Shown here: one piece after another, positions 1 to 10,436 of the stretch
How the letters are laid out: each line of letters begins with the position of its first letter
How positions within the stretch are numbered: position 1 is the stretch's first letter
Source of the DNA: Larix sibirica
Lineage: Eukaryota > Streptophyta > Pinopsida > Pinales > Pinaceae
NCBI GenBank assembly: GCA_004151065.3
Contig: NWUY0300051059.1
Location: 39,059 to 59,928, forward strand
Direction of reading: 5' to 3'
DNA length: 20,870 bases
The notes under the pieces: generated by a model
Seen by the model: only the letters and a program-made list of their open reading frames with translations
Database searches by the model: none
Told to the model about the DNA's origin: nothing
Made by a program: the position numbers and the translations under genes

Positions 1-1128
1 ACAAGACTCCAAGGGGTCCTTTTTCGTAAAGTTAGTCTCCTCACCCGAAAAAGGGTAAAACAATGCGAAAGAAAAATATTCTAGCCACGTATGACTAGAG
101 TATTCCTTTTTCGTAAATAGTCTAAATGGTCCAGAAAAGGGTTAAACTTATACCATATAGACGACATTTCAAGTACTTTAATGAGTATGAAAGAGATAAG
201 TTAGCTCGACAATATTTTCACGCTTTGAGGAGGCAGAAAATAGCTTAAAGACACTCCATAAAATGTGGGAGACTTTAATGGGGAGGTCAAAAAGACGAGA
301 AAGAGTATGGAGGTTCTCTTCAAAGATATGATAAAGTAATTAGTCTCCCATTCATGAAAACATACAACATGGGCACCCAAATGGTGAATAGGTGCTAGAT
401 AGAGTGTCCCATGTTTGGTAGGTTCTATCCATGGAAGAACAATGACCATTGGGATGCTATAAGAAGGTTAAAAGTCGCAGTCCATGGAGTAAAGGCCCAA
501 TGGCATAACGTGTGGTAAGGTATTAATGAATTATGCATAATGAATGTGACCTAACCTATATGTGGGTTAATGATATGAACCTTTTATTCCATGACATTTG
601 TAAAAAAAGTTTAATACTTGTCCTCTTGCTTGTTAAAGTCAAACCTAAGTCACAAGAGAACCATTAGTACTAAATATAAAAAGTTAAAATATCAAACTAT
701 ATAAAAGTGGTTAAAAAAATAGAAATATTTATTTTTAAATAGTAAAATAATGAAAAGAAATAGTTCATTTGCACTTTACCACTAGGAAGAGCCTAGAAAT
801 CCCTAAAATTTTGAATGATTGTTTTGGTTGATCCAGTGGACCATTTCTGAATCTGTCACCTGCATGTAATTCCTCTCACTGTCCTTGTCATTTTGCATCC
901 AATTATCTTAGGTTTTAGTTTTGATTTGAATTTTTTAGCCTCATTCTATTTCTTTTAATACCCATGCACATGTGGGACATTGTCGAGTCGCATGTAACCT
1001 TGATACACATGAGTGGGCCTTGGCTCACCTACATGTAGTGAGAAATAGTTTTAACTGTCACCCGCGTGTGGCGGGATAAAAATTTTAAACTTAAACGTTG
1101 AAGGGATAACACTCAATTTTTTGCAGAT
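1..1128. other. Non-coding stretch left of the antisense PMD gene
   Basis: No credible coding frame was found on either strand. The left 150 bases hold a duplicated hairpin-like motif (separate entry). Bases 660-760 are very AT-rich. From 840 to 1075 there are patches such as CACCTGCATGT, GCACATGTGGG and CACCCGCGTGTGG set in AT-rich DNA; similar patches occur in the leader (10140-10255) and the LTR U3 (11185-11340). It most likely belongs to the 3' internal region of the Tat element. A tract TTTTTTGCAG ends just before the PMD ATG and could be either a splice acceptor or chance. Confidence 0.5.
18..144. repeat. Two imperfect copies of a ~40-bp motif with hairpin arms
   Basis: CCTTTTTCGTAAA followed by TAGTCT and then GAAAAGGGT occurs at 18-56 and again at 105-142, a spacing of 87 bp. 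The first copy carries a perfect 9-bp inverted repeat: CCTTTTTCG at 18-26 pairs with CGAAAAAGG at 46-54 across a 19-base loop. In the second copy the right arm has decayed to AGAAAAGG. The function is unknown. Confidence 0.6.
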
Positions 1129-2326
1129 ATGGTACTAGTATGGCATGAGAGAGAACATGAGGCCCTTGAATGGGATGCTCTTGGAGACCCCTTGACTCTA
1201 AATGCATTGAGGCGTTGTGGTCTACTCAATTTTTTTCCAACCGCAAATATGAGAGCTCAAATACCACTCCTTGAGACTTTAGTGAGGTACTAGGATGTGG
1301 ACCAAGGATTCTTCAATCTCCAAGGTGAGATCCTTGAGATTACCATGGAAGACATTTACTTCATTATCAGTTTATCACACCAGGGAGAGGCAGTAGACTT
1401 GAAAGGGGCCTTTCGTGGGGTTGGTACCCTCTTTGTACAGGATTATGTGAATGCTTATTGTACTCCCAGGACTCAGAAATATGGTAGTAAAGTTCCTCTC
1501 ACCAGCATAGCAAGATTTCCTCTCAAAGTGATACTTAGCACTGTTACTAGAGTGGCCGGTAGTGTGACATTGCACTTGGCTACACGCAATCAAATGAAAA
1601 TAGGACTTGAATGTCTTCGAGGAGTGATCTTTTATTGGGCTAGTGGCTTATTGGTGAACCTTAAGCATCAATTGACCAAACGTTGAACAGGAAGGGAAAA
1701 TAATTTTGGTTATGGAAGCATCCTTGTGTCATTCTTCTTCGAGCGGATTCCATGCATCAGCCCTAGGACTACACTCCCAATGTTGGACCATCGTGAACCT
1801 CAGTTAGTTCGATGGAGTGATGTCTTTATGAGGCACAGAAGTGGATCCATTACCACTTTGTTTGATGATGACTTCCACTCTTGGTGGAGTCATCAAATCC
1901 CTACTATTTAGGAGTTTCCTTATGCAAGGCTAGAATTTCGTGGTGATTTAGATTTTATACTACCTCTTGGCAGTGCATAGGGGAATGTTGGTAAGTCTTT
2001 ACTTTTTTTATTTAAATATTTTGTATTTTGAAAATTTATAATTTTTTTATGTACTGATATACTGACATGATGGCCATCCTAGAGCATTGGTATGTGCACC
2101 ACTTCCTGCCAGGCGAGTTGCAGCTATTCTTGGAATGGTGGAGAGTCATATTACTGGATTGACCACATGGGTTATACCTCTTCATATAGAGAATATCACG
2201 ATGGAGATGCAACCATGGGTAATAGGTGTGCCCCTGGTGTGGATTAGATTACTATGGAAAGTAGATACTTGTGTAGTTTGTTACCGAGAGGCTAAGGCTA
2301 CTCGTGTTGAGGAGGAGTTTGATTGA
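1129..2326 (+). pseudogene. Plant mobile domain (PMD)-like protein, antisense extra gene of the Tat element, broken
   Basis: From the ATG at 1129, one frame runs to about 1990 with only four stops: 1291, 1684, one near 1909 and one near 1978. The fragment LLETLVRY-stop-DVDQGFFNL, then GEILEITMEDIYFI and HQGEAV, follows the PMD (PF10536) pattern 'aLverW..ethtFhl..GE.titLeDv..l.Glp.dGepv', with the stop replacing the expected Trp (TGG to TAG). The middle part (1486-1990) keeps a coherent protein-like sequence including RWSDVFMRH and DDDFHSWWSHQ. A GTAAGT at 1991 and a TAG at 2080-2082 could bound an intron; a C-terminal piece (2087-2326, with CAPLPARRVAAILGMVES and REAKATRVEEEFD) follows in another phase. 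PMD proteins derive from or relate to transposases and occur in MULEs and gypsy elements. It converges tail-to-tail with the second RNase H. PMD identity is fairly sure for 1249-1420 and less so beyond. Confidence 0.68.
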
Positions 2327-2533
2327 TCATAATATTTGTGGAGACATGTATTTTAGTGTTTATATACATCATGTAGGGATATATTCCCATTTTGTATTAT
2401 GAGTTGCACCAGAGTAGTGTTAAACTCCTATTTTGTACTAAATCCCTCTTTTTTGTACATTGTATCTACCTATATATACAGATGGTTTTATCAATATTAT
2501 ATACACTGTGTACAATGTTTTATGGTTTTATGC

Positions 2534-2968
2534 TCATGTGAATGCATTATGATATGTATTTCTATCGATGATGTAATTAGCTAGCAGTTCAGTTAGATGA
2601 CTATGTGTCCTTGGTATGTGTATGTAAGTAATAAAGTTAAATTCTCTTTCTAACAAACGAATCCTTAAAAAAAATTGTAACAACACAGGGCACCAGACAT
2701 GATATACTCCATTTAATTGGGATACGACAATTTGTGATTCAAGGTAGATGGTTAGATGTGTAATACCTTGAATAATGGCTTTTGAAATCAATTCGATTAC
2801 GACACTGTATTCAAAAGTGTTATTAGTTGCTGAGCTGAGAGATACTCCGCTGGAACTCATGACTTGGACTTCCGGGTCATAAATATCCCACATTGTGGAA
2901 GCAATATTCTGAGTGTGATGGAATTCCCCATACGCATAACCCAAAAAAAATTGTATACTCGTAGACAT
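2534..2968 (-). pseudogene. Second RNase H domain (aRH-like), 3' of integrase
   Basis: This 144-codon open frame contains ATNNTFEYSVVIE, GITHLTIYLESQIVVSQLNG, then LLEREFNFITYIHIPRTHSH and LTELLANYIID. It matches the archaeal/plant type-I RNase H layout 'CTNN.AEYEAli.gl..A...gi..l.v.gDSqlvv.Qv.G.y ... H.pR..N..aD.LAn'. The Glu of the NN..EY motif is present. The Asp of the GDSQ motif reads Glu in LESQ, and the final ADxLA Asp is lost, so it should be inactive. The first-strand Asp is not recognisable. Tat elements are known to have captured such a domain beside their own gypsy RNase H. Here it lies after integrase; I found no such domain between the gypsy RNase H and integrase. Confidence 0.7.
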
Positions 2969-3106
2969 CGGTCACATGCGCATAAGTCTAAATTAACCAA
3001 ATACTGATATGAGCCAAACCTACAAGCAGACACTATAGTACACTATTTACAAATACTTTCCCAAACACTGGGTCTAAGCAAAGGATTTTTTAAGATAGAG
3101 TCCATT

Positions 3107-4180
3107 TCAAGACCCTAAAATGTTTCCATCATTGTCTTCAAGTTCATAGTCCCCTTTATCAAGCACTTTCCGAACAACATATGGGCCGGTCCACATTGAT
3201 GTGAACTTCCCAGCACCTAGTTCGTCATGTTTTTTATCATAAGCCAACACGAGATCTCCTTCTGAGAAGATCCTTGGATGGACTGTCTTATTATAACGTG
3301 CCTTAACACGTTTCTTGTTTGCTTCAATAGCAGTGAGAACATCCTTCCTATGTTCATTTAATTGTTCTAAATATAACAAGCATTTCTCTAACTCGGTAGT
3401 GTCTGGTAAGAGTTCTACAACTAACTTGAGCGATGGAATCTCACACTCTATACGTAAGACAACCTTGTTTTTGTGAACTAACTGGAAAGGAGTGAATCAT
3501 GTCTCAGTTTTAACAGAATTTCGGTGTGCCTAGAGAGCAGGATAGAGCATAATATGCCAATTGGACTGATGTTTTTTCGCCATCCTATGTAACATGGTTC
3601 TTAAATATTTATTAATGGCTTCTACTTGGCCATTAGACTAAGGATAGTATGGCGATGAGAATTGTTAACGAAAACCAAGTTTTTCTGATACTTGTGACAT
3701 CATTTTATTTTGAAAATGAGACCCATTTTTGTCACGATTTCCCTAGGTATGTCGAAACGAGTGATTGTCTGGTTAAAAACAAAATGTGTTGCAGTTTCAT
3801 TGTCACATCGAAATGTTGGCATTGCTTCGACCCACTTAGTAAAGTAGTCTACGACCACAATGATCTATTTATGACCATTTGTTGGTGCTAGGTTGCATGT
3901 AGTAAAGTCAATCCCTCAGTTGGTGAAGGGAAGGACAGTGATGATTAGATGAAGAGGATCATGGTGAGTGCGCATATTCTTAGTAAATGCTTGACAGGGG
4001 TGACATGACTTATTAACGGCCTCATAACAATCTTTGAATATTGAGGACCATAAATATCATGCACGATGAATCTTCTGGGCTATTGCCATCCCAGATAAAT
4101 GACCGCCACATGCTCCACTATGGCAATAATTCAGAACCTTTTCATCTTCTTCGTGAACTAATCAATGTCCAAGAATGGTA
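3107..4180 (-). pseudogene. Ty3/gypsy integrase, frameshifted
   Basis: The N-terminal zinc finger is visible as CHSGACGGHLSG followed by CHPCQAF (HHCC), around 4130-3985. The core starts with GIDFTT (first catalytic Asp, about 3915) and continues through VVVDYFTKWVEAMPTF. The second Asp motif should follow IPREIVT, but one base seems lost there (about 3735) and the frame shifts; reading on in the new frame gives GSHFQNKMM. SNGQVEAINKYLRTM supplies the catalytic Glu (about 3630-3570). The C-terminal open frame 3379-3107 has RYNKTVHPRIFSEGDLVL and WTGPYVVRKVL, the GPY/F module of Ty3/gypsy integrases. Several TAG/TGA stops stand where Trp or Gln is usual. The enzyme would insert cDNA into host DNA; this copy cannot. 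Confidence 0.88.
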
Positions 4181-4509
4181 TCAATACCATGATGGTACAA
4201 TGTATCACCAATAATAACATAATTTATTTCATGGTGACGTATCTTGCACCTATATTCGCGAGTAGACTGAGGTGGGACCTTCTAGGTATGTAAGTATATT
4301 AATATATCATTGTAACAGGGGTCATCTGAGATAATGAGTAATATGTGTTTGTTTGTTAATCATGTATATTCAACATATCCCTCATTCTCTCAAGGTAACT
4401 CATACATTAATTCAACAAAGTCTAGATATTTCTTGGATTTTGCAGAAGCAAGCCCTAAATAGAACTTCTATAAGACAACAATCCATCTATTGTATTTTCC
4501 ACCTATTAT
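4181..4509 (-). pseudogene. Pol linker between gypsy RNase H and integrase
   Basis: Reading on from the RNase H domain gives, with stops, RWIVVL, FYLGLASAKSKKYLDFVEL, then DDPCYNDILIYLHT and IRHHEINYVIIGDTLYHHG, a linker that leads straight into the integrase zinc finger. The phrase ending in GDTLYHHG corresponds to the 'Y.l.ggtLYrrg' strand that precedes the HHCC finger in gypsy integrases. The spacing of about 110 codons leaves no room for a complete RNase H fold, which matters for where the second RNase H sits. Confidence 0.65.
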
Positions 4510-4800
4510 TCATCGAGGAAAAATATGTTGAAATGGATTAACAACAACTATAACAATTGTACTCCTAAGCATAATGTAGTGTCTAAGCCATTGGACTGCA
4601 TGAATAGCAGGCAATGCAATCTTCTCAACGTGTGAATACCTCAACTCAGCTCCTACCAAATTCTTACTTAGATAATAAATGACAAGTTCTCGGTAGGAGT
4701 CATCCTCCTGAACCAAGACCATACCAACTATGGATTTGGATGCCTCTATATAAAGAAGGAAATATTTCTTAAATCCTGGAGGACTCAACAATGGGGCAGA
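4510..4800 (-). pseudogene. Gypsy-type RNase H domain of pol
   Basis: The open frame begins LLSPPGFKKYFLLYIEAS and continues VGMVLVQEDDSYRELVIYYL, SKNLVGAELRYSHVEKIAL and WLRHYIML, the standard RNase H segment following gypsy RT ('P..gk.F.LY..AS..aiGavL.Qed ... YySr.L..aE.rYs..Ek..LA'). The first catalytic Asp of the TDAS motif is replaced (YIEAS), while the Glu in YSHVEK is kept. A decayed first RNase H active site is what one expects in a lineage that relies on an acquired second RNase H. It is fused in the polyprotein to RT upstream. Confidence 0.85.
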
Positions 4801-6019
4801 TACTAAAGCCTTTTTTAATGCGTCAAATGATCATTGAGCATTATCATCGCAGATGAATGGTACCCATTTCCTAATTAATCGCATGAAAACTTTGGTGAGT
4901 TCTGCATAATTAGCGACAAAACGACGTAAGAAATTACCTCTACCTTGTAGGCTTTGCAGTTGATTCAAATTTTGCGGGGGAGGAAACTATAGTATCACCT
5001 CCACCTTAAACGGATCTATCATAATGCCATATTTAGATACAATAAAACCTAGCAATCAACGTAGAAGATACACTTATGAGGATTCAAACAAATCCTATAA
5101 TAATGAACCCTGTCGAAAACTTCCCATAAGTGCTTAGAGTGGTCTACTCTTTTCTTAGATTTAGAGGTCAGGTCATCGAGGTAGGATTCGACGATCTTCT
5201 TGATGTAATGAAAGGCATTATACATAACTCTTTGGAAGGTGGATCCATCATTATTCAAATAGAATGTCATTTTCATGTATGCAAATGTTCCCCAAGGGAA
5301 TATAAGAGTTGTTTTGTGTTGGTCTTCGAGGCGTATTTGAATTTGGTTATACCCTAAGAAGCCATCCATAAACGAGAAAATATAATTACCAACACATTCA
5401 TTGATAATATGATCAATGAATGGGCAGGGAAGTTATCTTTAGGGAAATCAAAGTTTAGATCCCGAAAATATGTACACACACGAATATTCCCTTGTTTTTT
5501 TCTCAACAGGTACCAATTAGACACCCATTCAGTTAAGGGGACTAGATAAATGAAATTTGCACAGATAATGTTTTCAACCTTTACTTTAATGGAAGCGGAC
5601 TTCCTCTGATTTAGTGTTCTAATATTTTTCCGAACATTCTTTGCATTGGGATAAGTCTTGATTTCGTGTTCGACAATAGCCGAGTCAATTCCTGGAATTT
5701 CTTCATAGGACCAGGCAAAGATATCTCTATATTCCTTTAACAATGTTGTGTATATTTTGATTTCTTTTGGTGAACAATAAACATCGATGAAAACATTTTC
5801 TACCACGTCTGGAGTCCTAGAAATATCAATAGGGATAGTCTTAGATATATTTTCCATGTTACCTTCAGCATAAACTTGCGAAGGTGCCAGAGGGCTCCCG
5901 TACCATTCCATAGGGCCTAGTTTGATAGTTATGTCAGCGTCAATTCTAAGATCATTATGTGTTGGTAGGAAATATTCACATTGATGCATACCCTTCCACG
6001 GTCTGTCCTCTAAAGACAT
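4801..6019 (-). pseudogene. Ty3/gypsy reverse transcriptase, frameshifted
   Basis: The N-terminal part (6019-5354) has LLKEYRDIFAWSYEEIPGID, the usual gypsy lead-in, then LTEWVSNWYLLRKKQGNIRV and RDLNFDFPKDNFP. Around 5369 the frame shifts by one base into MDGFLGYNQIQIR (catalytic Asp of motif A), WGTFAYMKM, GSTFQRVMYNAFH and YLDDL (catalytic YxDD at 5183-5172), ending in CLNPHKCIF. The thumb region follows to 4801 with several stops: GIMIDPFKVE, LNQLQSLQGRGNFLRRFV and SFDALKKALVSAPLL. The active-site Asp residues are still readable but are split between frames, so no enzyme can be made. It would copy element RNA into cDNA. Confidence 0.92.
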
Positions 6020-6040
6020 TGCCTCTAGAATTGATTCATT

Positions 6041-6880
6041 TTATGGAAATACAGTATCTAAGGGATCATGACATGACAGATAACTGACGACCCACATAGA
6101 CATTGAATACTTGTCATTTATGTCCAAATCAGAATGAAGACCAGGATGGTCTGCTTTGTCTGAAACAATGGATTGATAATCTATCTCGACAGTAAACAAG
6201 GCCGATTTTGTCTGACTACATCCAGCTTCAATAGATGGAAGCTTCCAAGGGTCATTAAAATATGAATTTTTGAAATGTGACAACTTAGGAGTGGAAGACA
6301 TGGAAACGGTGGATATTACATGTGTTGAGGATGCACTTGCATGAAATTTGGGTGTGGGAAGATTGAAAGTTCCCATGAGTGTAGGATACATTCCCACTCC
6401 AACATTTTCACAATCTTTTGGTAAATGGGAAACTAAGGGTATGTTGGATCCATTTTGATGATTTGGATCATTGGTACTAAATGACAGTTGGTCAATAGTA
6501 ACAATATTTCCATTATGAGGAAATTTGATGACTCTGAAAATTGAAGAAACCATGGCCATCATAGCTTGGGTCCAACTCCTCCCTAGTAGTATATTATAGT
6601 CAAGTGGGGATTCCACCCCTTCCACTTCTATAGTGATTGTTTCCCCCCCAAGTTCTACTGGAAGAGTTGGGATAATCCCATGAGGTTTGAATAGGTGAGC
6701 ATGAAAATCCTTTAGCATTGTGACTGGAGTAACCATGTCATGTGACCCAATAACCTTCCAACATGATTAATATATCATGCATGTAGAGGAACCTTCATCA
6801 ACAACTGTCTGGTGTATAGTATACTTTCCAGAAACCACTTGCATTTGAAAATATGATTGATAAGGTAAGTGAGGTTTCCA
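6041..6880 (-). pseudogene. Retrotransposon aspartic protease region
   Basis: Reading inward on the minus strand, VVSGKYTIHQTVVDEGSSTC places the active-site loop at 6799-6791 as Asp-Glu-Gly, where D-S/T-G is usual. After one stop (about 6770), an open frame of 231 codons contains GIIPTLPVELGGETITIEVE, then PLDYNILLGRSWTQAM. The 'a.lDYnlLLGRsW' motif near the end of the fold is typical of plant Ty3/gypsy proteases, and VTIDQLSF follows. The last ~130 residues (S/T/P-rich) are a tether to RT. The protease would cut Gag-Pol. Confidence 0.8.
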
Positions 6881-7144
6881 ATTCTAGCAATCAACATTCA
6901 TAATCTGACTATCAAAGGAATCGAAAGCACCTAAAGATGACAGTAGGTTTTTGCACTATGTTGGATAGCTTTGCAAGACCTTTAAATTGGACATTGCACA
7001 CGGAGCTTGTGCTAAATCCTCTACTATGCTATAGTTTTGAGTAGCGCGTGCGTTAGGATTGTACACATCCTTTTTCATGAAACCTCTCAGTATCTTAGGC
7101 ATGGTGTCATTTGGTGGTTTTTCTATGGATAATGGAGGAGCCAC
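6881..7144 (-). pseudogene. Gag-protease linker segment of the Tat element
   Basis: An open stretch includes PPLSIEKPPNDTMPKILRGF, then NARATQNYSIVEDLAQAPCA and MSNLKVLQSYPT. The 'N..Y.iveDLaqaP.AMS.LeVLqs.P' phrase is the conserved segment usually found just ahead of the protease in plant Tat/Athila-type polyproteins. The reading is then lost until it resumes with NWKPHLPYQSYFQMQ just before the protease loop. It probably forms part of the gag-pol polyprotein and has no known enzymatic role. Confidence 0.7.
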
Positions 7145-8340
7145 ATCATCTTGGGCTATTTATTTCCCTTTAGATCTATACGTTGGTGTGTCATAAGTTT
7201 CGCTTATGGTCTGTATATGGATGTCATGTTCACACATAAAAACTTGTCTTTGACCAAAGTTTCCCCCTTGAGAGGAGGCACCCTGGTTGCCCCCTTGCGA
7301 GGATCCAGGATTTGATTGAACCATAGCAATCATCTATTGTTGTGGATGAGGAAATAGGTTAGTAAGCATGGCAAGTTAGTTGGAACCTTCCTGTTGTGCC
7401 AACATTATGTGTTATTTCCATATTGGGACATTTATAGGTTAAATGGTCTTCCTTACACAAAACACAAGGAAAAGTTACCTTACCTTTCTCCTTCTTATCC
7501 CTACCAGCATTGTTGTTTTGAGTATTGTTATTGTTCGTGTTTGCATTTTTATTGTATTTAATCCTTGCTTTTTTATTCTTGTTCTTTTTCCATCTGGGTT
7601 GTTGGTTTCCTTTAGGACCGGTTGTTTGAACTGTCAAAACATCCACTAGAGGGTTTGGGTTGGTGTTTTGTGTGTTGTTTGGAGTAATTACCAATGCATT
7701 TTGCACTACTAAGCGTGTCCCCTGGCTAGCTACTATAGTTGTTTTTGAACTAATCACACCACCGGCATGTGGTCCAGGTATTGGTTTCATTGGATCAGTG
7801 TCTGCTCGAGGATCATTGGGCAATATCTCATATAACATTCTAGAGTGAGAATAAAATAAGTCCATTTGTTGAGCTTTAATTACAGACTGCTCTTCATTTT
7901 GAACCCCAAAGAGGGATACATCTTTTGCAATACGTGGTTGTAATGAATTAATGAACCATTTCGTTAAGAATTCATTGGCAATTTGAGCTTTAATCAAACT
8001 CCTTAGTCTCCTCCATTCATGTATGTGATTGGAGAAACGAAGTTAATAGTTCAGTACATGCTTCGTAGCGAACTGGTAATTGGAAATGATTCAAAAAGGT
8101 CATTGCAATATAATCAAAAGAACTGGTATGCCAACACCATTCCCCGCATATCTAAAGATATGGTATTCCAAATATTAGCCTAGGATGATCAGGGACCAAG
8201 TCTAATCAATGAATATCAGAGAGTAGTTACCAAGGTTGGGCGTGTTTCCCTTCTTGGTGCAAGTGTTTTGCCAGATAAATCTGTAAAACACCCTCCAAAG
8301 GTAATAATGCTCCAATCACTAGGTCCACCCAAGGTGGTCA
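7145..8340 (-). pseudogene. Retrotransposon gag with CCHC zinc knuckle, frameshifted
   Basis: The longest open part is 7997-7359. Upstream, in shifting frames, GEWCWHTSSFDYIAMTFLNH and FQLPVRYEACTELLTSF lead to HIHEWRRLRSLIKAQI and NEFLTKWFINSLQP, which resembles the capsid region of plant gypsy gags ('f..yi.rWR.l...i...l.e.el...fi.sL'). A basic, Asn-rich tail (about residues 120-175) is followed by CVLCKEDHLTYKC at 7466-7428, a C-x2-C-x3-H-x4-C knuckle that would bind element RNA. After a stop, a Gln/Gly/Ser-rich stretch (SNPGSSQGGNQGASSQGG) runs to 7145. The true N-terminus is not clear; protein-like sequence fades near 8340. Confidence 0.82.
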
Positions 8341-10414
8341 CATAAAACCCTCTGCTAAAACCTATGTATGACCCTAAATACAAGATTCTAAGGTTACCAT
8401 TCTGCAGACATCATCTAGGGGAACAGTCGTAGGTCAGTATCGCACATATGGGAAGGGTAACAAAGCCTAAAACTCTACAACAACACTTTGTATTGTTAAA
8501 AGTTCCCATACACGCAAAATCCTTGGTTGATGCTCGATTAAGTATTGGATGGATCTCTCCTCAACTTAACCTCACACGACCTCGTGCTTGACTCCTGTGT
8601 TAGAGGAGCTTCCCGGCCACATCCTTACGGTGATGGATTTCCTCCCTTATGAAATACACCTATGTTTAACAAGTTTAAGTGGTCTTGGAGGAGTTAACTC
8701 ACAACTCTCTACCTCGAAAAACCTAGCTTAGCTATTAGGTGTGTTTNGTTTCTAACTAGAAGAAAACCTAAGATCCTATCTCAAGTTCTTTTTGCTTGTT
8801 AAAAATATAATTTTAAGAACTTTCAAAAGAAAACTTTTTGCAACTAAAAGAAGTATGAATGCAAACTAATACACTTTTAACCCCTTTTAACTGAAAATTG
8901 TTGCACCTTTCCCACACTATAATGCTCTTTTCATCTTTTCAATAATCTCGTAAGTGTAATGCAAACTTTATACAATGCAAATTTCAATGAAAAAGCAAAA
9001 ATTCTTTGTTTTCTCTCTATGTCTAATTAAATAAAAGATATTTTTTTATTATATAAAATGCAAATTTTGTGCAAAAATCAAAACAAAAATGCAATTTAAG
9101 ATCCTAAATGTTTTTCAAAAAACAAAAGATCACACTAAAATCTTGCAAACCATTCACAACTCAGTTGAAAAAAGATCCAATATTTTTACTTTTCTTTCAT
9201 CATGTACAAAAGAAGAACATTGCAAACAACTACACCTAAAGACCAATGCAAATAAGCTTTCCAATCTCTATTATGAAAAGCAGAAGCAACCACAAACTCA
9301 AAAATTTCGTTATGATAATTATGCTAATTGGAGAAAAGTATACCATGATACTTTTAGACTCCACTCAAGCAAGCAACCTACTCATCTACATTGTTTGGGA
9401 AGGCTTGATTATGCACCCTACTTGTGCAATTAGGGATTGAAACAACCTACAACCCTAATCTTCTACTTTAAAAGAGAAAGAGAAGTATCAAACTTGGAGA
9501 GGAATGAAATAAAAAACCACCACCTTTAAATCAACGACTTGGATACAATTCTCAACAACATTAGACTAAGACAAAAATGCAAGCTCCACTACACACACAA
9601 ATGGTTGTAGCATCCTACAAACAATTTGCAACTTCTCCAAACATGGACAAAGTAAAGTTTTAATGGAAAATAACATTCAAATAAAAAAAATTCTCAACAA
9701 GTCCTTATAGCTCTCTGAAAGGAAATGTATTAAAACACTAATACTAGTTTTCTACACTCAAATCAAAAGTCCCAACAATATCAAAATCACTTCAAGTAGA
9801 AACAAGTTCAAATCAAAGTGCTACTTGAAAGGACTTGAAATCCCACATACCAGCAAGGATTCAACTGACAAAACTTCAAAGGAGACAAAAAACTACCTTA
9901 CAAGGTTGAATCATTAATTTTTTTCAGTCAAATGCTCATTATTCATCAAATCACAAAGAGTCTAGGTTAAATTGTCAATTAGGTTTTGATCAAAAAGGTA
10001 TTTATAGAAAAACTAAAGAATGGATGAAGAGGGATGGAAAAAATCTAGAATACCTCAATAAATCCTTTAAAAAGGTCAGCAAGTTTAAGAAAAATCCAAG
10101 ACAAAATCCAAGGTTTGAGCAAAAAAATAAAAATTGCCACCTATAGGAGCACATGCGACTGTAAGTGTTGCAACCTGCGCATGACATGCAACTGTGCAGA
10201 CCATCACCCGTGCATAGGCAGGGGAACACACATATGAAAGTGTTACCACCTGCACGTGAGTATTGAAAAATTCAAAAAATAAAAAAGCTAACCCATAATC
10301 GAAGGTTTGTTAACAAACCAATGCTTCAAGACTTACATAGACTCTATAAACAAGACAAATCAGTCACTCAAACTGGAAGAATCAAGCAAGAAAACCCCAA
10401 AGAAAACATGCTTC
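8341..10414 (-). other. Long 5' leader between primer-binding site and gag
   Basis: About 2 kb separate the primer-binding site from recognisable gag. It is A-rich on the plus strand, has no convincing protein on either strand, and contains the single N (8747). A 345-base open plus-strand frame near 9089 looks like chance in A-rich DNA. At 10140-10255 there is a GC-richer patch of CATG/CACGTG-type motifs (for example GCACATGCGACTG, CACCTGCACGTGAG). Long leaders are common in Tat/Ogre elements. Confidence 0.6.
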
Positions 10415-10432
10415 TCCCCAGCGGAGTCACCA
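10415..10432 (-). promoter_or_regulatory. Primer-binding site for minus-strand cDNA priming
   Basis: On the minus strand TGGTGACTCCGCTGGGGA begins 4 bases (GAAT) after the LTR end ...CAACA. It starts with TGG, which pairs with the CCA end of a tRNA, and has the 'TGGYGACTCCGCTGGGGA' form seen in Tat/Ogre-type plant elements. I did not identify the tRNA. This site fixes both the LTR edge and the orientation of the element. Confidence 0.82.
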
Positions 10433-10436
10433 ATTC

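Noticed and set aside
201-449. Minus-strand 82-codon open frame
   Set aside because: No family resemblance; Leu/Ser/Phe-rich text typical of chance frames in AT-rich DNA.
1-1128. Left (3') LTR of the Tat element
   Set aside because: Compared by eye with 10437-11468: neither the TGTTGTAAGG start nor the ATTTTAATGTCGTCACA end is present, and there is no polypurine tract followed by an LTR edge.
9089-9433. Plus-strand 114-codon open frame in the leader
   Set aside because: Lys/Gln/His/Asn-rich, follows A-rich composition, lies antisense in the retrotransposon leader, and shows no recognisable motif.
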